Origin: an uncultured Prevotellaceae bacterium | GTDB lineage: Bacteria; Bacteroidota; Bacteroidia; Bacteroidales; Bacteroidaceae | Assembly (NCBI GenBank): GCA_958404085.1 | Contig: CATXZX010000001.1 | Span: 1 to 32,953 of the forward strand | DNA length: 32,953 bases | Direction of reading: 5' to 3' | Shown: positions 24,062-32,424 of the stretch, one piece after another | How positions within the stretch are numbered: position 1 is the first letter of the stretch | Layout of the letters: each line of letters opens with the position of its first letter | Program-made: the position numbers and the translations under genes | The notes under the pieces: model-generated | Seen by the model: only the letters and a program-made list of their open reading frames with translations | Databases searched by the model: none | What the model was told of the DNA's origin: nothing

Positions 24062-26428
24062 TTATTCTTCGAAGTCGAGCATTTCGCCCCGGGCCGATAT
24101 GCTTTGAGCCGAAATATGGAAGCGGACGTTTTTCCGCGAATTCGTCATAAATTCTACGGAGGCGCGGCCGATTCTGTCGGTACGCACGTTCGGGTTCCAG
24201 TAGAGGGTCCGGCGGAAATCTTCGGCCGTCGGTTCGTCCAGCGTGCCGTATTTCGGCTGATAGCAGGCTCGTGGGATGTCGTAACCGCGCATGTTGAACT
24301 GCTGGTAACCCTTCATCTGCATATTGAGGTCGAATATTTTATCGTATGTAAAGATACAAAGTACTTTATCTAACGCAGTAACCGGAACACCTGCTTCCCG
24401 AAGTTTTGAGGCCGATACGAATTTTTTATAAACCTCCGGGTTCTGCACAATCATGACCGTGCGGTATAAGTCGAATACGGACCTGCTATCTGAGAGGTTG
24501 TATTCGTCGGGTGAAAACTCCTTTCCACGGTTTTTGCGTTTACGTTTCAATTCTATGTTTCGTCGTTGACGTTCGCTCAATTCGCCGGGCTTTCTTCCAA
24601 ATATTGCACCAAAATGGTTGTTGTGAATGTGTACGATACAAAATTCGTCTATATTGTGTGTTCTCGGATTGAACTCCGGAAAGCGCCAGAGCAGCCAGCC
24701 TTCGAATGTGATTAGCTCTGTAATGTAACCGTCGTCACGCATCCGCTCCTCTTCCTCCTTCATGTTGAAAGAACGGTCCATGTAGCGTTTTCCTACCTCT
24801 TCGCCGCCGTCGTACGTCAACCGGTTCTTAATGCGTTTAGCTTTGATGCTAACCTCGGGCAATGCGCTCGCCGGACGTATGAAAGGGCGTTTGGTCGTGT
24901 CGGTAGGCTGTACCTTTCTCGTTTTTGGAGCTTTCCATCGGGCGGGCAGGGGGATTAGCGAGTCCTGCCCCGGCCCATATTCTATCGCAGGAGGCTCGAA
25001 ATTGCGGTTCATCACCACCCGCATCCGTTTCCGTTTCCCCTTGCGGTGCGTAGCGTACTGCGCATGTGCGTTTCCGTCGAAATCCGTAAACATATAATGG
25101 AACTTTCCGGCTGTATCGAGGGGACAATCGCCGCGCATCACGATACCTTCCGGCGTATAGGCTATGACGTTGAGCGATATGTTCTCGGCTTTTTCCTTTT
25201 TCCAGCGCTCTTCTACTCTCCCGTCTACGAGCAGTCCCTCTTCGATGGGGTGTTTCAGGTTGAAAGGCCGCCTGCCTGCCAGTTCGTCCCACTCGTAGCG
25301 GCGCCATCCCTGCACCATGAGCAGGAGGTCGAGGTGGCGGCGGTGGAGCGAATCGTCGGACTCGAAGTAATAGGAAGGGTGTGCAATGTACCCCTTCAGG
25401 TCCGAGAGGAAGAGCAGCTGTTCCTCCATGCTGCTGTAACGCCCGGCCAGTCCGAGCAGTTCCGGCTTCCGGTCTTCGCTGCCTCTGAGCAGTACGCTTG
25501 TCAGTCCCGGTCGGGAATAATTGTCCACTGTCATCACGTATCCCGAAGGCCGCGGAACCGGCAGCGGGAAGCAGACGGTCCGCCCCTTCCGCCTTACCGA
25601 TACATAACCGCCCTGCACATCGCCTACAAGCGGGAAGACGCCCCGCCCGTCGTGCTGCGGACGAAATTCGCCCACCATGACGCTGTCCGCCGTATACAGC
25701 CTGCATGGCAGGTCGGCGGGCCGTCCTTTGGCATCGGTAAGCTGGAATGCCACGTTCGACGATACCCCCTCGACCAGCCATCCGCCTTCGGGATAGAACG
25801 TCAGGCGCAGGCTGTCGTTCGCCTGTTCGCCCTCGGCGCGCGGGGCGGGCTTACGGCTGTAAAAGACTTTTTCCTTCACATTGAACTGGTGTGCAAAGGT
25901 CGTGCGGCTGGTGTATATACCTTTTTCGGTCGGTGTGTCGAATACCGGAACGACGCGCGAGAATACATACGAGGCATCCCAGTTGAGCATGACGCGTGTG
26001 TAGGCCCTCATTTCGTAAAAACCGCTGCGAACAACTTTGCTCAGGTCGAAGTCGCCCCAGGCCTGCCCGTTCTCCACCTTCAGCTTGCGGCGTTGCATGA
26101 TGCCTCCGTCGGGTGCTATCAGCTCCACGTAGAGGACGCGGCTCATGTCGGTAGGCAACAGGTTGGAGGCTCTCACCACGTAGGCCTTGAACCAAAGCGT
26201 CTCGCCTAAGAAGTAGGCATTGTTGTCCAGGTGGAGGTAGACATTTTCCTGCGGCGTGTTCGAATCGTAGCGCGCTACGTTGACCATAAAACCGTACAGA
26301 CGGGCAAAAACCGGGTCGTTTGCGTCCTGCTGTCCCCAAAGCGGTACAGATAGCGTTGCAGACAACAGGCACGACAAACATGCCATTTTGGCAACGAAGG
26401 CTGAAAATGTCCGGCGAAACTCCATCAT
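24062..26428 (-). CDS. MG2-domain / orphan TonB-plug-like surface protein
   Basis: A 788-residue secreted protein. A signal peptide precedes residue about 34 (hydrophobic CLSCLLSATLSVPLWGQ). An alpha-2-macroglobulin-like MG2 domain follows at about 57-150 (NTPQENVYLHLDNNAYFLGETLWFKAYVV is split by its usual Pro/Tyr pattern). At about 523 there is LPEVSIKAKR, the kind of segment that opens TonB plug domains, and the end has TLYWNPNVRTD and VEFMTNSRKNVRF, as in Bacteroidota MG2/plug proteins. No TonB-dependent beta-barrel follows, so it is not a receptor by itself. The function is unknown; a periplasmic or surface structural role is inferred. The start is ATG 26428 (or 26425), because the longer frame overlaps the promoter. 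Confidence 0.78.
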   Translation of the reverse strand: MMEFRRTFSAFVAKMACLSCLLSATLSVPLWGQQDANDPVFARLYGFMVNVARYDSNTPQENVYLHLDNNAYFLGETLWFKAYVVRASNLLPTDMSRVLYVELIAPDGGIMQRRKLKVENGQAWGDFDLSKVVRSGFYEMRAYTRVMLNWDASYVFSRVVPVFDTPTEKGIYTSRTTFAHQFNVKEKVFYSRKPAPRAEGEQANDSLRLTFYPEGGWLVEGVSSNVAFQLTDAKGRPADLPCRLYTADSVMVGEFRPQHDGRGVFPLVGDVQGGYVSVRRKGRTVCFPLPVPRPSGYVMTVDNYSRPGLTSVLLRGSEDRKPELLGLAGRYSSMEEQLLFLSDLKGYIAHPSYYFESDDSLHRRHLDLLLMVQGWRRYEWDELAGRRPFNLKHPIEEGLLVDGRVEERWKKEKAENISLNVIAYTPEGIVMRGDCPLDTAGKFHYMFTDFDGNAHAQYATHRKGKRKRMRVVMNRNFEPPAIEYGPGQDSLIPLPARWKAPKTRKVQPTDTTKRPFIRPASALPEVSIKAKRIKNRLTYDGGEEVGKRYMDRSFNMKEEEERMRDDGYITELITFEGWLLWRFPEFNPRTHNIDEFCIVHIHNNHFGAIFGRKPGELSERQRRNIELKRKRKNRGKEFSPDEYNLSDSRSVFDLYRTVMIVQNPEVYKKFVSASKLREAGVPVTALDKVLCIFTYDKIFDLNMQMKGYQQFNMRGYDIPRACYQPKYGTLDEPTAEDFRRTLYWNPNVRTDRIGRASVEFMTNSRKNVRFHISAQSISARGEMLDFEE

Positions 26429-26467
26429 ATTTTCTGATTGAGGTCGGAATATACCGGCAATACGTCT

Positions 26468-26498
26468 CAAAATTAAAGATTTGTCCCGTAATGACAAA
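26468..26498 (-). promoter_or_regulatory. Promoter of the MG2/plug-like gene
   Basis: The minus strand has TTTG (26495-26498), 19 nt, then TAATTTTG (26468-26475), a full consensus match. It fixes the gene start downstream of 26468 and gives a leader of about 35 nt. Confidence 0.75.
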
Positions 26499-26540
26499 GA
26501 AACGGATGCTGTTTTTTACACCGCGGTCCGTAAAACGTAG

Positions 26541-26625
26541 CGGGGGACGAAAATACCAGGTCCGGGCATACCTTGTCGGAAGTCCGGGCCTGGTATTTTG
26601 AAATCCGGGCCACCTGATTCAAACT
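26541..26625. repeat. Modular AT/GC repeat array (copy C) between tex and the MG2 gene
   Basis: A long imperfect inverted repeat: left arm 26548-26567 (core GAAAATACCAGG then CCGGG) and right arm 26582-26600 (GTCCGGGCC then TGGTATTTTG), with 14 nt between. Further cores (GAAATCC, ATTCAAAC) follow at 20-22 nt. It lies downstream of tex and upstream of the MG2 promoter. Confidence 0.6.
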
Positions 26626-26640
26626 ATCAGGCCCCGGCTG

Positions 26641-26656
26641 CGCACCGGATGGTGCG
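26641..26656. terminator. Weak terminator-like hairpin after tex
   Basis: CGCACC-GGAT-GGTGCG forms a 6-bp stem 13 nt past the tex stop. The T-rich stretch is on the plus-strand side, so termination of the minus-strand tex transcript is not certain; the copy C hairpin just beyond may contribute. Confidence 0.4.
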
Positions 26657-26668
26657 GCGTTCTTTTTG

Positions 26669-28807
26669 TCAGGTGCGTTCTATCAGCCGGAGCGCGATGC
26701 GCCGGCGTGCCGTGTCTATCTCTTCCACCCTGACACGTACCGGCTGGTGCAGGTGTACCACGTCGGCCGGATTGGCTATGTAGCGGTCGGCCATGCGCGA
26801 TACGTGAATCAGTCCTTTTTCCTTGATACCCATATCGACGAAGCAACCGAAGTTCGTGATGTTCGTTACGATGCCCGGCAACTCCATTCCCACCCGCAGG
26901 TCGTCGAGCGTACGGACCGTGGCATCGAACGCGAAGGCTTCGGCCCGGCCGCGCGGGTCGAGGCCCGGTTTGTCCAGTTCGTCCAGAATGTCGCGTACGG
27001 TGGGCAGTCCGGTCTCGGGCGTCACGAAATCTTCGGCCCGCAGCCCCGCTCGCAGTTTCTTGTCAGCAATCAGTTCGTCCACCCGGCAACCGCATTGGGC
27101 CGCCATGCGTTCCACTACCGGGTAACTCTCCGGATGTACGGCCGTGTTGTCGAGCAACTGTTTGCCTCCGGCAATGCGCAGGAATCCCGCACATTGTTCG
27201 TAGGCCTTGGCACCCATGCGCGGCACTTCCAGCAGTTGGCGGCGTGTGCGGAACGGACCGTTCTCGCTTCGGTATGCCACAATGTTGCGGGCCAGTTGCG
27301 GACCCAGTCCCGATACGTACGTCAGCAGGTGGCGGCTGGCCGTATTGACATTGACGCCGACCGCATTCACACAGTGTTCCACCGTCTTGTCCAGCGATTC
27401 GCGCAGGCGCGTCTGGTTCACGTCGTGCTGATACTGTCCCACGCCGATGCTTTGCGGGTCTATCTTTACCAGTTCGGCCAGCGGGTCCATCAGGCGCCGG
27501 CCTATCGAGACGGCTCCGCGTACCGTGACGTCCTGTTCGGGAAACTCCTCGCGGGCCGTTTTAGAGGCGGAGTAGACCGAGGCGCCGTCTTCGCTGACCA
27601 TAAAGACCTCTACCGGACGGGAGAAATGCTGTTGTGCGACAAATTGTTGCGTTTCGCGTCCGGCCGTTCCGTTGCCGATGGCCATGGCCTCTATGCCGTA
27701 GCGTTCCACCAGGCCGGTCAGCGTCTCGGCCGCCCGTCGGGTTTCCTCCTTCGGGGGATGCGGAAAGATTGCTTCGTGGTGCAGAAGGTCGCCTTGTGCG
27801 CTGAGGCATACCACTTTGCAGCCGGTCCGGAATCCGGGGTCGATGGCCAGTACGCGTTTCGGGCCGAGCGGGGCTGCCAGCAGGAGTTGTTGAAGGTTGT
27901 TGACGAATACGCGGATGGCCTCCTCATCGGCTTTTTGCTTGCTCAAGGCTGCAAATTCGTTTTCGATGGACGGAAAAATCAACCGCTGGCAGGCATCGCG
28001 GGCCGCGCCGGTCACCAGCCGGCTGCTTGCGTTGCCGCTTTTTACGTACATCCGTTCCACACGGCCGGCACAGTCAGCCTCGTCGGCCGTCACGATGCGG
28101 ATGCGCAGCAATCCTTCGGCCTCGCCGCGGCGCATGGCCAGCAGTCGGTGCGATGAACAGCGCCGCAGCGGTTCGCTGAAGTCGAAGTAGTCGGCATAGT
28201 TCGCCGCTTCCGTTTCTTTTCCCTTGATTACTTTCGAACAGATGAGTGCCGTGCGTTCATACTGCATGCGTACGGTGTGGCGTACCCGTTCGTCCTCGCT
28301 CACTTGTTCGGCTATGATGTCGCAAGCGCCTTTCAGCGCCTCGTCGGCCGAGGCCACTTCGCCGCCTACGTAGGGAGCGGCTTTCGCCACTGTGTCGCCC
28401 TTTTGTTGCAACAGCAGCCATGCGGCCAGCGGTTCGAGCCCCCGTTGTCGTGCTATTTCGGCCCGGGTGCGGCGCTTCGGCTTGTAGGGCAGGTAAATAT
28501 CTTCCAGGTAGGCGGCATCCCAGCATGCGGCGATGCGCCGGCTCAGCTCGTCGGTCAGTTTTCCCTGCTGGCCGATGGCCGCCACAATGGTCTCTTTTCG
28601 TTTCACCAGTTCGCACAGGGCGTCGTGGTGTTCCTTGATGTCGGCTATCTGCACTTCGTCGAGTCCGCCGGTGGCTTCTTTGCGGTAGCGGCTTATGAAG
28701 GGAATGGTCGCTCCCTCGCCGAGCAGGCGCACGGTGGCGCTAACCTGTCGCTCGGAGATGTTCAGCCGCTGTGACAGGATGGGTATAAGTTCGTTATTTG
28801 TCTGCAT
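26669..28807 (-). CDS. tex: Tex family RNA-binding transcription accessory protein
   Basis: A 712-residue cytosolic protein with the complete Tex architecture. The helical N-terminus contains FISRYRKEATGGLDEVQI. The YqgF-like RNase-H fold has AIDPGFRTGCK (321-331). A helix-hairpin-helix region at about 500-560 has VNVNTASRHLLTYVSGLGPQLARNI. The C-terminal S1 RNA-binding domain runs from about 641 to 710 (GIVTNITNFGCFVDMGIKEKGLIHVS). Tex binds nucleic acid and affects transcription; its exact role is unsettled. Its start ATG at 28807 lies inside the end of the nudix gene (14-bp overlap), so it is the last gene of the cyd operon by position. Confidence 0.95.
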   Translation of the reverse strand: MQTNNELIPILSQRLNISERQVSATVRLLGEGATIPFISRYRKEATGGLDEVQIADIKEHHDALCELVKRKETIVAAIGQQGKLTDELSRRIAACWDAAYLEDIYLPYKPKRRTRAEIARQRGLEPLAAWLLLQQKGDTVAKAAPYVGGEVASADEALKGACDIIAEQVSEDERVRHTVRMQYERTALICSKVIKGKETEAANYADYFDFSEPLRRCSSHRLLAMRRGEAEGLLRIRIVTADEADCAGRVERMYVKSGNASSRLVTGAARDACQRLIFPSIENEFAALSKQKADEEAIRVFVNNLQQLLLAAPLGPKRVLAIDPGFRTGCKVVCLSAQGDLLHHEAIFPHPPKEETRRAAETLTGLVERYGIEAMAIGNGTAGRETQQFVAQQHFSRPVEVFMVSEDGASVYSASKTAREEFPEQDVTVRGAVSIGRRLMDPLAELVKIDPQSIGVGQYQHDVNQTRLRESLDKTVEHCVNAVGVNVNTASRHLLTYVSGLGPQLARNIVAYRSENGPFRTRRQLLEVPRMGAKAYEQCAGFLRIAGGKQLLDNTAVHPESYPVVERMAAQCGCRVDELIADKKLRAGLRAEDFVTPETGLPTVRDILDELDKPGLDPRGRAEAFAFDATVRTLDDLRVGMELPGIVTNITNFGCFVDMGIKEKGLIHVSRMADRYIANPADVVHLHQPVRVRVEEIDTARRRIALRLIERT

Positions 28808-29372
28808 AAAGTTCGTTTAAGAGTGTCCGGCCGTCCGCTGTCCGGAACATTTCGGTCAGGCGGAGGATGCCGCTACGCACGGAGTCGAGTCCGAATTCGT
28901 CGGCGCACACCGCTTCGAGGGGAATCCAGTGCAGGTCGGCCGCGTCGTCGTGTGCTTCGGGTGTTTCGCCGGGCTCCAGGCGGCACAGAAAGAAGCAGTC
29001 GGTCGTATGGACCAGGAAACCGGAATATAAGTAGGTGTTCGGAAGCGAGAACAGAAAGCGCGCAATGCGGGCGCGGCAGCCTGTCTCTTCGCGGATTTCG
29101 CGTAACATGCCTTCTTCGTTCGACTCGTACGGGTCTACAAAGCCGCCCGGCAGGTCCAGCGTGCCTTTAGCCGGGTTCTTGGCGCGGCGGCATACCAGCA
29201 GCCTGGCCTGCCGGTCGATGATGACGGCCACGGTGGCGGCGCTGGGGTTGAAGTAATACGTAAAACCGCAGTCCGCGCAGTGTTTGGCCTTGAAGTTGTG
29301 TATCTCGAAGTGCTTCGAGCCGCAGCGTGGACAGTAGCGGAACAATGCCAGCGGGTGTTCTTGCGTGTTCAT
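28794..29372 (-). CDS. Nudix hydrolase with N-terminal zinc ribbon
   Basis: A 192-residue protein. The N-terminal zinc ribbon has CPRC and CADC (Cys14, 17, 32, 35), followed by a nudix domain whose box runs G76 to G98 with the REIREETG end (GGFVDPYESNEEGM...). This layout is found in some nucleoside-diphosphate-X hydrolases, including NudC-like NADH pyrophosphatases. I do not see the NudC-specific SQPWPFP motif, so the substrate is unassigned. It lies 21 nt after cydB and overlaps tex by 14 bp, indicating coexpression with the respiratory genes. Confidence 0.9.
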   Translation of the reverse strand: MNTQEHPLALFRYCPRCGSKHFEIHNFKAKHCADCGFTYYFNPSAATVAVIIDRQARLLVCRRAKNPAKGTLDLPGGFVDPYESNEEGMLREIREETGCRARIARFLFSLPNTYLYSGFLVHTTDCFFLCRLEPGETPEAHDDAADLHWIPLEAVCADEFGLDSVRSGILRLTEMFRTADGRTLLNELYADK

Positions 29373-29393
29373 GGACGGACGGGGCGGAGTGGG

Positions 29394-30539
29394 TTAGTAC
29401 ACATGTTCATCATTTTCCAGTTCCTCGTGCGTGAGCGACCGGCGGTCGATGGCATACCAGGCATGGGCAATGTAGGCCAGTACAAAGGGAACCAGCACCG
29501 ACACGATAGCCATGACGCCGAGGGTGAACTCGCTGGAGCAACTGTTGGATAGCGTGAGCGACCCGGCGGGACTGACTGTCGACGGGTAGTAGGCCATGCC
29601 GTTCCAGCCGGCCAATACGAGCAGGGCAAAGACCGTAAGCACCGTTCCGATACCGGCAGCCCAGATTCCCTTCGTGAACCGTGTGTCGAACGCACTGCGT
29701 AGGACGCCATAAAGCACGCAGACCACGCCGGCTATAAAGACGGCGGCAATCCACGGCGACTGCATCGCGCTCTCCAGATAGGCCAACGGACGGACAACGA
29801 AGTCCGTCCTATTTTGAAATACCAGCCCGCTTTTTGAAAATACATGGCCCGCAAAAGCCACGAACAGGAGGACGAACGGGACGGCATCTGTACGGAGCTG
29901 GCGGCGGCAGCGCTCCACTAATGGCGCATCGGCCAGGTTGTTGATGAAATACAGTGTCCCGAGCAGGCGCGCAAGGAACAGGACGGCCAGTCCCAGTATC
30001 AGGTTCCACGGACCGACAAGGGTGTCGAGCCCGTGCCAGGCGTTGGCCCAGCGGCTGATGGCCGGTGCGAGCTGGTCGGCCATGGCTCCCTTGTCCACCG
30101 AGAAGGCGGCGCCATCGAAGAACGAGGCGACGGCGGCACCCAGCAGCACCGGAGCCGTTACGCCATTGAATACAAGGAAACGGCGGTAGGTTCCGCGTCC
30201 CAGCAGGTTGCCTTTTTTCGATTGGAACTCGTACGAAACGGCCTGGAGTACGAAGCCTAACAGAATAAGCATCCAGAGCCAGTAGGCGCCGCCGAAACTT
30301 GTGCTGTAAAACAGCGGGAAAGAGGCGAAGAAGGCGCCGCCGAAGGTGACGAGCGTCGTAAACGTAAACTCCCACTTGCGCCCTGTCGAGTTGATGAGCA
30401 GGGAGCGTTCGGCCTCGGTACGGCCCAGACGGAAAATCAGCGAATTGCCGCCTTGTACAAAGAGCAGGAAGACCAGCAGGGCGCCCAGCAGCGAGATGAT
30501 GCACCACCAATAGTGCTGAAGAAACGTGTAGGTTATCAT
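29394..30539 (-). CDS. cydB: Cytochrome bd ubiquinol/menaquinol oxidase subunit II
   Basis: A 381-residue polytopic inner-membrane subunit, partner of CydA in the bd-type terminal oxidase that reduces oxygen with quinol. The true start is the ATG at 30539 (MITYTFLQHYWWCIISLLG), 23 nt after cydA; the open frame extends further into cydA but without membrane features. About eight hydrophobic segments are present, with LLFVQGGNSL near the start and STVSPAGSLTLSNSCSSEFTL near the end, which align with Bacteroidota CydB. The codons for SKSGLVFQNRTD (minus strand near 29802-29840) coincide with a repeat-like stretch (copy E), although the protein length there looks normal. Confidence 0.95.
   Translation of the reverse strand: MITYTFLQHYWWCIISLLGALLVFLLFVQGGNSLIFRLGRTEAERSLLINSTGRKWEFTFTTLVTFGGAFFASFPLFYSTSFGGAYWLWMLILLGFVLQAVSYEFQSKKGNLLGRGTYRRFLVFNGVTAPVLLGAAVASFFDGAAFSVDKGAMADQLAPAISRWANAWHGLDTLVGPWNLILGLAVLFLARLLGTLYFINNLADAPLVERCRRQLRTDAVPFVLLFVAFAGHVFSKSGLVFQNRTDFVVRPLAYLESAMQSPWIAAVFIAGVVCVLYGVLRSAFDTRFTKGIWAAGIGTVLTVFALLVLAGWNGMAYYPSTVSPAGSLTLSNSCSSEFTLGVMAIVSVLVPFVLAYIAHAWYAIDRRSLTHEELENDEHVY
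29788..29852. repeat. Repeat-like stretch (copy E) inside the cydB reading frame
   Basis: A perfect 8-bp inverted repeat GGACGGAC/GTCCGTCC (29788-29795 and 29802-29809) is followed by cores TATTTTGAAATA and CTTTTTGAAAATA separated by GC-rich CCAGCCCGC at 20 nt. Read on the minus strand, TTTCAAAATAGGACGGA closely matches TTTCGAAATAGGACGGA of copy D. It stays in frame in cydB. Confidence 0.5.
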
Positions 30540-30562
30540 TGTTATAGTCCGTTTTCTATGTT

Positions 30563-32068
30563 TTACAATCCTTGTTTGTCGGAATGGGGCCCTTGCTGTA
30601 TGGCGCGGAGCATAATGCGTATTTCGGCCGTCAGCAGGACGGTAAACAGCAAGGCGAATATCCAGAACGTCGTCTGTACCGCACCGGTTTCGATTTGCGA
30701 TACGGCGGCGCGCAGGGGGAGCATGTCTTGCACGGCCCAGGGCTGGCGGCCCACTTCGGCCACTATCCAGCCGGCTTGTCCGGCGGCGTAAGCCACGGGG
30801 ATGGTCAGCAGCATCAGTCCGGGCAGCCATTTATAGCGCATGAGCCTGTCTTTGCGTTCGAGTAGCAGGATGGCGGCAAAGAAGAGCAACAGGTAACTGC
30901 CGGCTCCCACCATGACACGGAACGACCAGAACATCAGCGGAACCGGAGGTACCAGTTCTTCCGGGCTGGTCAGGTATCCGTAGCCGAAATAACGGATGTG
31001 CCGGTTCAGACTGTCGCGTGCGGCAGCAGCCGTGGCCGGATCTTTGGTGTCGACGGCGTGGCGGAACGCACCGAATGCTGCTACGGCCGTACGTCCGCGC
31101 TTCATCTTTTCTTCGGCCGGCAGGGCCTTCGTACCGTCGGGCTGCGTGTAGCCGCCGGCTAACAGGTCGTTGATGCCGGGTACGAAACCGTCGGCATCGT
31201 GTGTGGCCAGAAACGAGAGCAGGGCCGGTATCTTCAGGTCGCCGACCAAAGTGAACGGAACACGCCGTCCTCCGTCGTATAGTCCTTCGGCCGTAGCCAG
31301 TTTCATGGGCTGCACCCGGGCTATGCGGACGGCCGACTGGTCGCCCGACCAGGCCACAAGCAGCGATGCCGCCAGTCCTACGGTGGCACCCACCCGTATG
31401 CTGGCCTGTGCAAAGCGGCGGTGGCGGCCCTTCAGCAGGTACCAGCCGCTGACACCCACTACGAACGCGGCTCCCGTAACCCATCCGGACAGTACGCTGT
31501 GGATGAATTTGTCGACGGCCATGGGCGAAAGGGCTACGGCGGCAAAGTCGGTCATCTCGTTGCGTACGGTTTCGGGATTGAACGTCATGCCTACGGGGTA
31601 CTGCATCCATGCGTTGGCCACCAGAATCCACCATGCCGACAGCGTGGCCCCGAGTCCGGTCAGCCAGGTGGCGGCCAGGTGATAGCCGCGGCCCACCTTG
31701 TTCCAGCCGAAGAACATGACGGCAATGAACGTGGCTTCCATAAAGAAGGCCACAATCCCCTCGATAGCCAGCGGAGCGCCGAAAATGTCGCCTACGAACC
31801 AAGAGTAGTTGCTCCAGTTCGTGCCGAACTCGAATTCCAGTATCAGGCCGGTGGCTACGCCCACGGCAAAGTTGATACCGAACAGTTTCATCCAGAACTG
31901 CGCCGTCCGTTTCCAGAATTCGTCCTTGCGTACGACGTACAGTGTTTCCATGATGGCCATGATGACGGCCAGACCGAGCGTGAGCGGTACGAAGAGCCAG
32001 TGGTACATGGCAGTCAGGGCAAACTGTGCCCGTGACCAGTCGATAAGGGAAGTGTCAATCCATTCCAT
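30563..32068 (-). CDS. cydA: Cytochrome bd oxidase subunit I
   Basis: A 501-residue heme-bearing subunit of the bd oxidase. Axial and active-site residues are in the expected places: His23 in TAMYHWLFVPLT, His190 in DKFIHSVLSGW, Met386 in FWSFRVMVGAG, and acidic Glu103 and Glu111 in AIEGIVAFFMEATF. The quinol-binding region includes GRQPWAVQ (440-447). A Q-loop of moderate length (about 250-375) with DGFVPGINDLLAGGY is as in Bacteroidota relatives. Starts at ATG 32068, 10 nt after the DUF4492 gene. It supports nanaerobic growth and oxygen scavenging. Confidence 0.97.
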   Translation of the reverse strand: MEWIDTSLIDWSRAQFALTAMYHWLFVPLTLGLAVIMAIMETLYVVRKDEFWKRTAQFWMKLFGINFAVGVATGLILEFEFGTNWSNYSWFVGDIFGAPLAIEGIVAFFMEATFIAVMFFGWNKVGRGYHLAATWLTGLGATLSAWWILVANAWMQYPVGMTFNPETVRNEMTDFAAVALSPMAVDKFIHSVLSGWVTGAAFVVGVSGWYLLKGRHRRFAQASIRVGATVGLAASLLVAWSGDQSAVRIARVQPMKLATAEGLYDGGRRVPFTLVGDLKIPALLSFLATHDADGFVPGINDLLAGGYTQPDGTKALPAEEKMKRGRTAVAAFGAFRHAVDTKDPATAAAARDSLNRHIRYFGYGYLTSPEELVPPVPLMFWSFRVMVGAGSYLLLFFAAILLLERKDRLMRYKWLPGLMLLTIPVAYAAGQAGWIVAEVGRQPWAVQDMLPLRAAVSQIETGAVQTTFWIFALLFTVLLTAEIRIMLRAIQQGPHSDKQGL

Positions 32069-32078
32069 GATAGTATAA

Positions 32079-32336
32079 TTAGTAATCGGTTTCGGGCCCG
32101 GGCGCTTCGTAGCCTGCTGTGCGGCGGTTGCTCAGTTCGCTGCCTACGTATTCCTGTCGCTGTTCTTCGGTCTTTCCCCTCAGGTGAGGCTGGAAAAAGA
32201 ATACGCGCAGAATGGCGAACAGAACGAACAACTTCAGCAGAATCAGCCACCACAACGTGCGTCCTACGGTCATGGACCGGAAACCGTCGCGGTAGAATCT
32301 CCATACGGCCGAGGCTGTGTGCGTCAGGTGTCCCAT
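32079..32336 (-). CDS. DUF4492 family small membrane protein of the cyd operon
   Basis: An 85-residue protein with one hydrophobic helix (about 28-50, LWWLILLKLFVLFAILRVFFF) after a basic N-terminus (WRFYRDGFRSMTVGRTL), and a polar C-terminal tail. It matches the DUF4492 type that precedes cydA in many Bacteroidota. Position and size suggest an accessory subunit of the oxidase comparable in role to CydX, but homology to CydX is not evident and the role is inferred from context. The start is the ATG at 32336. First gene of the operon DUF4492-cydA-cydB-nudix-tex. The upstream region 32337-32432 should hold the promoter; I see no clean TAnnTTTG box. Confidence 0.88.
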   Translation of the reverse strand: MGHLTHTASAVWRFYRDGFRSMTVGRTLWWLILLKLFVLFAILRVFFFQPHLRGKTEEQRQEYVGSELSNRRTAGYEAPGPETDY

Positions 32337-32424
32337 AGGTTACAAAAGAAGTGTTTTCTGTTCAAATGACAAAGTGATTGTTCCTGTTTTTGACTTCCGA
32401 TTGTAAAAAACGGGCGTGCGGAGA

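Noticed and set aside
26666..28156. 496-codon plus-strand frame opposite tex
   Set aside because: Frame mirrors tex codon positions; no promoter, ribosome site or domain; tex itself is complete.
29394..30830. Extended cydB start at 30830
   Set aside because: The extra 97 residues are arginine-rich, overlap cydA and lack membrane features; ATG 30539 gives the normal CydB N-terminus.
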